A stretch of DNA of 59,069 bases from Fibrobacter sp. (lineage in GTDB: Bacteria > Fibrobacterota > Fibrobacteria > Fibrobacterales > Fibrobacteraceae). A model generated the notes under the pieces. It was not told where the DNA came from. It searched no databases and was given only the letters and a program-made list of their open reading frames with translations. This document shows positions 54,141-59,069 of the stretch, piece by piece; the stretch's first letter is position 1; every line of letters begins with the position of its first letter. The translations under genes and the position numbers were made by a program. The stretch spans positions 1 through 59,069 of the forward strand of contig JAGCGO010000036.1 in assembly GCA_017649565.1 (NCBI GenBank). Reading direction: 5' to 3'.

Positions 54141-54141
54141 A

Positions 54142-54477
54142 ATGAAGATAATCCATTTCAACCCTTCCATTTCAAGCAGGCAGAACTTCTCCGTCAACCT
54201 GGGGGAGCTTGTCTGCGAATTCACGATGTCCTGGAACCAGCGCGTGGAAGCCTGGTTCTGCGATTTTATCACCACGGCAGGCGCCAACTACTCTGTCCGC
54301 CTAGTCGAGAACAGCCCGCTTCTCGGAAAAATCAACCGCACGGGTCTTAACGGTGACTTTCGCGTTCTGAAATTCAACTCTCTCGGACCGGATGCCATAA
54401 CCTACGACAACCTCGGTACCGACTGGAAGCTCGTATTCCTGACGGACGAGGAAGGCGAGGTGCTCGATGGCGTTTAA
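54142..54477 (+). CDS. Baseplate plug protein, DUF6983-like
   Basis: This 111-aa beta-rich protein has R-Q-N-F-S-V-N-L-G near the start and W-N-Q-R-V-E-A-W-F-C-D near 40, fitting small baseplate plug proteins encoded between Dit and hub. It overlaps the hub gene by 11 bases. Confidence 0.65.
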   Translation: MKIIHFNPSISSRQNFSVNLGELVCEFTMSWNQRVEAWFCDFITTAGANYSVRLVENSPLLGKINRTGLNGDFRVLKFNSLGPDAITYDNLGTDWKLVFLTDEEGEVLDGV

Positions 54478-55540
54478 CCGCAAGATGGAACTCCTAGTCG
54501 GCGTTTTCAAGGATGCCGCGGTCAAGGCCGTTGTTGGGTCGGAAGCGAAGCCGGAGCAGACGGGCTATCTTATCGACGGCTTGGATTACGAGTTCGAGAT
54601 TACCCGTTCCACGGAATATTACAAGGACACAGCAACCTTTACCATCTACAACCCGAACGACGACACGATAAACGAAATAATGAACGCCGGGTGCTCGGTC
54701 ATTTTCCGCGCCGGTTACGAGGACGAGGACATGGCGACTATCTTCGTCGGGCAGATTGCGATGGCGTACCCGGAGGACGACAGCCCCGAAACTACCAAGC
54801 TCGTTCTTATCTGCAAGTCGCAGAGGGGCGCGCAGTACCCGCTGCAGCGTACCTACATCACGGCGATGGTCGAGGAAGGCAAGAGCTACTACGACGTGCT
54901 CAAGCTTATTGCGGACTATGTCGGCGTGGCCCTTTCCGGAGCCGAAAAGCTGAAAGACAGAAAGCTTGAATCGACTTACATAGTAGAAGGCGACATTCGT
55001 CATGCCGTTAGAATGTTTACAAGACGAAAATTGCGTGCGCTCGGTGGCGACATCCTGATTTCGAACAACGAAATGATTTATTACGAGAAGAACTCCGTTT
55101 CTTTCTCAACGGTCTATCTGACATACCAGAGCGGCCTTGTCTCTGCTAAGGCGGTGCGCGACGAGATGTACCAGAGCTCGGAGGACGCGTTCAACGAGAA
55201 CCGCGAATATTACCTCGGACTTAAAGATTTAAAGGATTTTGACATTACTGACAAGGAACAGTTGGAACAATACAAGAAATTGACTGCAAAACCGCCTATC
55301 CAGCCCAAGAACGAGGTGGACTTCGAGTGCATCTTTCATCCGGGCCTGCACGTGCTAACGCCTGTCTATATCGACGCCCGCAAGAGCGAAAAGGACCGTT
55401 TCTCTGTGGTCGGAGAATTCTACATCAAGGAGCTGCACTACCACGGCGGAAACTTCGCCGGGAGCCAGTACAGCATCAGCGGGCGCGCCTGGGAGTACGA
55501 CATCGGGCAGAAGGTGTCGGGAAAGTCGGGTCAGGCTTGA
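54467..55540 (+). CDS. Baseplate hub protein
   Basis: This 357-aa protein has the gp27/gpP-like hub order: an N-terminal beta domain with E-F-E-I-T-R-S and T-F-T-I-Y-N-P near 60, F-V-G-Q-I near 95, Y-D-V-L-K-L-I-A-D-Y near 145, then C-terminal P-V-Y-I-D-A-R and G-E-F-Y-I-K-E-L near 320. It forms the trimeric platform for the spike. Confidence 0.75.
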   Translation: MAFNRKMELLVGVFKDAAVKAVVGSEAKPEQTGYLIDGLDYEFEITRSTEYYKDTATFTIYNPNDDTINEIMNAGCSVIFRAGYEDEDMATIFVGQIAMAYPEDDSPETTKLVLICKSQRGAQYPLQRTYITAMVEEGKSYYDVLKLIADYVGVALSGAEKLKDRKLESTYIVEGDIRHAVRMFTRRKLRALGGDILISNNEMIYYEKNSVSFSTVYLTYQSGLVSAKAVRDEMYQSSEDAFNENREYYLGLKDLKDFDITDKEQLEQYKKLTAKPPIQPKNEVDFECIFHPGLHVLTPVYIDARKSEKDRFSVVGEFYIKELHYHGGNFAGSQYSISGRAWEYDIGQKVSGKSGQA

Positions 55541-55579
55541 TTTTTTTCTTAAAAATTGCCATTTCTGACGGATTTTGTT

Positions 55580-55587
55580 TAAATTTA
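55580..55587 (+). promoter_or_regulatory. -7 box without late upstream element
   Basis: TAAATTTA lies nine bases before ATG 55597 in an A/T-rich gap. TTG at 55556-55558 could serve as a -33 element. No ATTTRYAAGAATTT is present. Confidence 0.4.
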
Positions 55588-55596
55588 GAGTCGAAT

Positions 55597-56007
55597 ATGA
55601 AAAAGAAAACGACAATTACCGATTTTCTCCGCAAGTATTCCATTGACGAGAGCTTCAAGACGCTGCGCGAAACAGCGAAGTCAAGTTCTGGAAAGCAGAA
55701 GGAGGCCCTGCAGGGCAGAATCAAGAAGGCGCTGAAAACGTCCTCCGTCAGCGGGATTGCCAAAAAGGAAGGCAACCGCTACAAGCTCACATTGCCGGAC
55801 CCGGAAACAAAGAAAAAGCTGGAAGACCTGACGAAGTTCCGCAGAAACCTGGAAGCGATGCGAACTAAGACGAACCGGATGATGTCCAGCCAGAAGAATG
55901 ACGCCATCGCCCTTTATCTTCTCGACCTCGATTCCCTGCTTTCAAAGGGAATCAACAAGGCCAATGACATAGAAAAGCACCTGAAACAGGTCAGCGGCTT
56001 AAAATAG
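55597..56007 (+). CDS. Basic hypothetical protein in baseplate region, 136 aa
   Basis: Not recognised. It is Lys/Arg/Ser-rich and helical. The N-terminus T-T-I-T-D-F-L-R-K-Y-S-I-D weakly resembles the I-K-x-K-Y-G tag. The C-terminus has L-Y-L-L-D-L-D-S-L. It is unlike standard baseplate proteins and may be an inserted accessory gene, perhaps a distant tagged-family member. Confidence 0.45.
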   Translation: MKKKTTITDFLRKYSIDESFKTLRETAKSSSGKQKEALQGRIKKALKTSSVSGIAKKEGNRYKLTLPDPETKKKLEDLTKFRRNLEAMRTKTNRMMSSQKNDAIALYLLDLDSLLSKGINKANDIEKHLKQVSGLK

Positions 56008-56011
56008 GCCG

Positions 56012-56065
56012 ATTTGCAAGAATTTTGTGTTTTAATGGAACCGCGTCCTTGCGGTTCTATTTTTT
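56012..56065 (+). promoter_or_regulatory. Late-type promoter P10 with spacer hairpin
   Basis: ATTTGCAAGAATTT (56012-56025), exactly 32 bp, then TATTTTTT (56058-56065). The spacer ends in GAACCGC...GCGGTTC, and with the T-run it is a textbook terminator. The next gene starts 156 bases on, giving the longest leader of the family. Confidence 0.82.
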
Positions 56066-56221
56066 TGCATCGGCGCAATGTCGGTTCGAGTCCGACAGTG
56101 TACGGCCTAATCAGCTGTTTTGGTTGAATCCACGTCAACGGACGCGTTGGTAAACGTGTGACAGCCCGCTTCGTTCAACAGGAAAGGATAACGCCTGCGA
56201 TTTTACAAGGTATAATGTCCC
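56066..56221 (+). other. Structured leader between P10 and spike gene
   Basis: There is no normal gene in 156 bases. A perfect TGTCGG-TTCGAGT-CCGACA hairpin (about 56079-56097) looks like a tRNA T-arm, and it overlaps a 10-codon frame (ATG 56078 to TAA). CACGT...ACGTG further on forms a second weak stem. Possibly a leader RNA controlling the spike gene or a small RNA. Confidence 0.45.
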
Positions 56222-56704
56222 ATGTTCTCCCTCGAAAACATAGAGACCGCGCTTCCGGGCGTCATCGAGAAGGTCAACGGCGACGGCACCGTTGACTGCA
56301 AGCCCTGCATCCGCAAGGTGGCCCAGAACGGTGTAATCGACGTCGTGAACCCCGCCATCCCGAAAATCCCCGTCATGCGCCTCGGTGGATCCTACGCAGA
56401 GTTCTCTTTCCCCGTCAAGAAGGGCGACCAGGTTTTACTTCTGGGCATTTCTAGGGATTCTGAGCAGTGGAAGCTGACCGGGAAGGACGACGTGGTGCCC
56501 GAGTCCAGCAGCGGGCTTACACTGAACGACTTTGTGGCAGTGCCGTTTGTGGCGCCACGTGCGCCCCGTGGGGCCGTAAAGTTCACTATTGGGGACGACG
56601 GGTCGGTCAGCATCCAAAACGGCCACGGAAGCGTCCAGATGGCCAACGACGGGACCGTCACGATTAACGGACACCTCGAAATAGCTCCGGCATCTGGTGG
56701 GTGA
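56222..56704 (+). CDS. Baseplate spike, Gp138/gp45-like
   Basis: This 160-aa protein has a Gp138-type N-terminal OB domain: L-P-G-V-I-E-K-V-N-G-D-G-T-V-D near 10, F-P-V-K-K-G-D-Q-V-L-L-L near 60, then D-F-V-A-V-P-F near 100 and a C-terminal beta-helix (D-G-S-V-S-I, D-G-T-V-T-I-N-G). It forms the membrane-piercing spike at the tail tip. Confidence 0.8.
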   Translation: MFSLENIETALPGVIEKVNGDGTVDCKPCIRKVAQNGVIDVVNPAIPKIPVMRLGGSYAEFSFPVKKGDQVLLLGISRDSEQWKLTGKDDVVPESSSGLTLNDFVAVPFVAPRAPRGAVKFTIGDDGSVSIQNGHGSVQMANDGTVTINGHLEIAPASGG

Positions 56705-56710
56705 TGCGTG

Positions 56711-57076
56711 ATGAAGTACGTGGCCGTAGAAGGCATGGACCTAGTTCCCGTTGAGTCCGGCGTTGAAATTTCGGGCGTAGCCGTATCGACACAGGCATCC
56801 TCTAATGTCAAGGCCGACGGTAAGAAAGTCTATTCAGGAGATATCTCCGTCGCCATAGATTCTGCTGTTTCCGGTGGTTACACCGCTCAAGGACCAATTC
56901 ATTTTACGATTCATCCGTCGGCTCAATACGCATCGGCGGACGGTAAAAAAATGCTGCTAGAAGGCGACACGAGCAATTCAGTAAAAGTGACTGGTTACAT
57001 GGGGCAATCCTCTAAAGCGTTTGATGTGACAATTAAGGTTGAATCGGCCGGGCAGACTTCAATCAAGGCTGAATAA
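56711..57076 (+). CDS. PAAR-like spike-tip candidate
   Basis: This 121-aa beta-rich protein follows the spike gene at a 6-base gap. V-D-S-G-type repeats and the order K-Y-V-A-V-E-G near the start with V-K-V-T-G-Y near 95 resemble proteins that cap spikes, but the PAAR Pro-Ala-Ala-Arg residues and His ligands are not clear. The assignment is mainly positional. Confidence 0.5.
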   Translation: MKYVAVEGMDLVPVESGVEISGVAVSTQASSNVKADGKKVYSGDISVAIDSAVSGGYTAQGPIHFTIHPSAQYASADGKKMLLEGDTSNSVKVTGYMGQSSKAFDVTIKVESAGQTSIKAE

Positions 57077-57084
57077 GAGCCCGT

Positions 57085-57138
57085 ATTTATAAAAATTTCG
57101 CAGAAACGCCAACTAAGTCCGTTCACGAATTATCTTGT
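57085..57138 (+). promoter_or_regulatory. Late-type promoter P11
   Basis: ATTTATAAAAATTT (57085-57098), exactly 32 bp, then TATCTTGT (57131-57138). No strong spacer hairpin. ATG 57148 lies nine bases on, so GTG 57142 is not the start. Confidence 0.72.
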
Positions 57139-57147
57139 AAGGTGAAT

Positions 57148-57504
57148 ATGAACGGACGCCTCCTTGACAAGAACAACGACATCTACATGGATCCGGCGAC
57201 AGGCCGAGTCTGCCGTGCGGAGTCGTTCAAGGATCGCACGATGCGCCTTATAGGGACAGTCCTACGGACTTTCCAGGGCGAGTGCTTCACGGACTACGAT
57301 GCTGGCGTCCCGTGGTTCGACCGCGTGCTTGGAAATTCCGTCCTTTTTGCTGACGAAATCAGCGCGGAAATCAAGGACAAGGTGCTGGAGATTGACGGCG
57401 TCGAATCAGTCGAAGACATGATGGTCGAAATTGATGGACGGAACTTCTCCGGCCGGTACAAGGTGCGTCTGTCGAACGGCGAAATTGCAACGGGAGCTTT
57501 CTAG
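57148..57504 (+). CDS. Baseplate wedge protein, gp25/DUF2634-like
   Basis: This 118-aa protein has the gp25-like pattern: L-R-T-F-Q-G-E-C-F-T-D-Y-D-A-G-V-P-W-F near 42, E-I-K-D-K-V-L-E-I-D-G-V near 75 and a C-terminal strand pair. It joins the sheath end to the wedge. Four bases separate it from the J protein gene. Confidence 0.78.
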   Translation: MNGRLLDKNNDIYMDPATGRVCRAESFKDRTMRLIGTVLRTFQGECFTDYDAGVPWFDRVLGNSVLFADEISAEIKDKVLEIDGVESVEDMMVEIDGRNFSGRYKVRLSNGEIATGAF

Positions 57505-57507
57505 GTT

Positions 57508-58479
57508 ATGGCTCAATTTTTCGAATATACGGACAGCGGCATTCGTTTTAAGGGTTTTCAGGACCTCATCAAGACGCTCGTGGAGGCGTGGGAGGCCTCG
57601 TTCGGTAGCGAAATTGACACCTCCCCGACATCGCCTGACGGTCACCATATCGCCCTTGAAGCCGCGACCATCAACTCCGTCGCTGAGATGATTCAGGCTG
57701 TCGCTAATACGATGAACAGAAACCAGGCTACTGGAGAATATCTCGACCTTCTTGCAGCATTTCTCTGCCTTGAACGTCTTGATGGCGAAACGGATGAAGA
57801 ACTCCGGACCCGCATGGATAAGGCTAGCGTCTTCGGATTCGCGACGCTAGACGGAATGACAACGTTCTTGCAGAACGCACTCGGGTCAAGCGTCATCGTA
57901 AAGGTCAACGATGAACCGGTCCAGGATGCGGACGGTATCCCGGGGCATTCTTTCAGGGTCGTCGTGCCGTCTTCTGTTTATTCAGACCTCCAGGGACGTG
58001 CTGAATCCGGCGAGATCGACGGCGCGGACGATTATATCGCGCAGATGACATGGACGTGCAAACCGGCAGGAATAAAGTCCGACGGAAATTTGTCTGGTTT
58101 TGCCGTAGACAAGTCCGGTCAAAAGAACCTCGTCAGCTTTTCCGTCCCGACAAATGTCGAAATCGAAGTTCAGGTTATCCTGTCCCTTTATAACGAAGAG
58201 ACGTTCCCGGACAACGGCGAAGAGATGGTCCACGACGCGATCATTGACTGGTCTACCGGAAATGGTACATGGGTGAAAGCAGAATACACTGCAGGTAAGG
58301 ACGTCATTCCCGCGCGTTTCTACGTGCCTATCTTGAGCGTTCCTGGAATTTCCAGCGCAGAACTTAAAGTGCGCAAGGCCGGTGATTCGACGTGGACTTC
58401 AAACAATATAGGCATCAATTCTCAAGAAATCGCCACCCTTTCACAGGTTGACGTTTCAGTAGCGGTGGCTAATGGCTGA
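57508..58479 (+). CDS. Baseplate J-like protein
   Basis: This 323-aa protein is typical Baseplate_J: G-F-Q-D-L-I-K-T-L near 15, S-P-D-G-H-H near 42, then A-T-G-E-Y-L-D-L-L-A near 75, R-L-D-G-E-T-D-E-E-L-R-T-R near 93 and the C-terminal P-A-R-F-Y-V-P-I-L-S-V-P-G-I. It forms the wedge ring. It overlaps the DUF2612 gene by 8 bases. Confidence 0.85.
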   Translation: MAQFFEYTDSGIRFKGFQDLIKTLVEAWEASFGSEIDTSPTSPDGHHIALEAATINSVAEMIQAVANTMNRNQATGEYLDLLAAFLCLERLDGETDEELRTRMDKASVFGFATLDGMTTFLQNALGSSVIVKVNDEPVQDADGIPGHSFRVVVPSSVYSDLQGRAESGEIDGADDYIAQMTWTCKPAGIKSDGNLSGFAVDKSGQKNLVSFSVPTNVEIEVQVILSLYNEETFPDNGEEMVHDAIIDWSTGNGTWVKAEYTAGKDVIPARFYVPILSVPGISSAELKVRKAGDSTWTSNNIGINSQEIATLSQVDVSVAVANG

Positions 58480-59069
58480 CTTGATGCACATCGAGAATCA
58501 CTTTGAGACGACGGTCGAGCCGCGCATCCTTGAGCAGTACAGGGATAGCGTAAAATGGAAGTCTTGTTTGAAAGCTGTCATCGACCAGCTCCAAATTGTC
58601 GAAGATTCGGCTGTCGAACTTTCGAGGATTCTTGATTTTAAAACGAGTCGACCTACTGGAAAACGTCTCGACTGGCTTGCTAGTCTTGTCAACTTGTCAA
58701 GAATCACCGGAGAAAACGATGCCGAATTTTTCACACGCTTTGTCAATACGCTCGGAAATAATACCGCCGGCACCCCGGACAACGTGATTTCGACCGCCGC
58801 CATGATCTCCGGCGCACAGCAGCCGCAGTTCATGGACGAGGCGGACGCAACGTTCTTTATTTATACGGGTCCTACGATAGTAAACGAGACATTCCTTTGC
58901 GCTGAAGACGATAGCAGAATCTTGGCGGAAGATGGTCGGCCTATCGTTGCCGAAGCTCCTGTTGTATCTGGCGGTGGATCGCAACTGACTAGAGATCAAG
59001 TGAAAAAAATATCTCCTGCTGGGGTACTTGGTTTACCCGGAGCCGCAATTCAGTTTGCGGACGGGTCCT
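58472..59069 (+). CDS. DUF2612-like baseplate/tail protein, 5' part
   Basis: The N-terminal and central part of a 220-aa protein that continues at the start of the window (ends 206). It reads K-A-V-I-D-Q-L-Q-I-V-E-D near residue 33, R-P-T-G-K-R-L-D-W-L-A-S-L-V near 60 and F-T-R-F near 88, the DUF2612/gpI order. The full gene is intact when the circle is closed. Confidence 0.72.
   Translation, partial: MADLMHIENHFETTVEPRILEQYRDSVKWKSCLKAVIDQLQIVEDSAVELSRILDFKTSRPTGKRLDWLASLVNLSRITGENDAEFFTRFVNTLGNNTAGTPDNVISTAAMISGAQQPQFMDEADATFFIYTGPTIVNETFLCAEDDSRILAEDGRPIVAEAPVVSGGGSQLTRDQVKKISPAGVLGLPGAAIQFADGS
58929..59069. repeat. Terminal direct repeat, right copy (circle closure)
   Basis: Identical over 141 bases to positions 1-141. 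See the left copy. Confidence 0.9.

Noticed and set aside
56079..56112. tRNA gene at the T-arm-like hairpin
   Set aside because: Only a T-arm is present. No matching acceptor 5' strand, D-arm or anticodon arm lies upstream.

Overview
The window is a complete, circularly closed genome of a temperate contractile-tailed phage (myovirus). The last 141 bases repeat the first 141 exactly, so the unique circle is about 58,928 bp and the contig happens to be opened inside a DUF2612-type tail gene. A tyrosine integrase sits beside a 3' tRNA fragment that looks like attP, so this is the excised or virion form of an integrating phage. The host cannot be read directly. Promoter -7 boxes of the form TAnnTTTG (the Bacteroidota-type consensus) combined with strong Shine-Dalgarno sites, plus a secreted cargo protein with an AgmX/PglI-like C-terminus, point to the Fibrobacterota/Bacteroidota (FCB) group. 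Fibrobacter is my best guess, and it is an inference.

Layout. 1-4.6 kb (+): end of the baseplate/tail-fibre genes and a lysis cassette. 4.6-6.6 kb (+): three small late genes and a RusA resolvase that runs into the convergent integrase (6.5-7.5 kb, -). 7.7 kb: attP-like tRNA fragment. 8.3-9.6 kb (+): a ParB-domain DNA methyltransferase. 7.9-8.1 and 9.6-27.1 kb (-): a long leftward early region of mostly small, translationally coupled genes. It includes RtcB RNA ligase, a PcfK/PcfJ pair, HTH, RHH and zinc-ribbon proteins, an HNH-like protein, a pentapeptide-repeat protein, tRNA-Ser(GCT), a second odd tRNA-like gene, and a recombination module (annealing protein, YqaJ exonuclease, coiled-coil protein, replication-type protein). 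27.1-32.2 kb (mostly +): lysogeny and cargo region with two related Cro/CI-like regulators, a lone HSDR_N-type nuclease, an unknown 259-aa protein and a secreted protein. 32.3-47.2 kb (+): packaging and head genes (terS, terL, portal, MuF, DUF2213 protease/scaffold, decoration, DUF2184 capsid) interrupted by small accessory genes and three glycosyltransferase-like genes. 47.3-59.1 kb (+): connector, sheath, tube, chaperones, tape measure and baseplate.

The regulation is the most striking part. Twelve + strand sites share a bipartite promoter: an A/T element ATTTRYAAGAATTT, then 32 bp (31 and 33 once each), then a -7 box TAnnTTTG-like. Most precede late genes. In about half, the spacer is a GC-rich hairpin whose T-tract is the -7 box, so a terminator for the upstream unit is merged with a promoter for the next. 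A second family of four promoters (three at 8.2, 16.3 and 21.5 kb on the - strand, one at 36.5 kb on the + strand) shares an upstream GACTC box and a TTGnnn-16-TACATT core and drives early genes. The one at 36.5 kb lies inside the late head module and drives four small unknown genes, a plausible anti-defence island.

Two systems deserve most attention. (1) A family of small proteins sharing an N-terminal I-K-x-K-Y-G...D-A tag on different C-terminal bodies is scattered between head genes under late promoters. By analogy with T4 internal proteins, I propose that they are capsid-targeted and ejected. One copy has a nonsense codon and one lacks a start codon. (2) The MuF head protein ends in an ADP-ribosyltransferase-like domain and is followed at once by a small acidic gene, which looks like a toxin-immunity pair.
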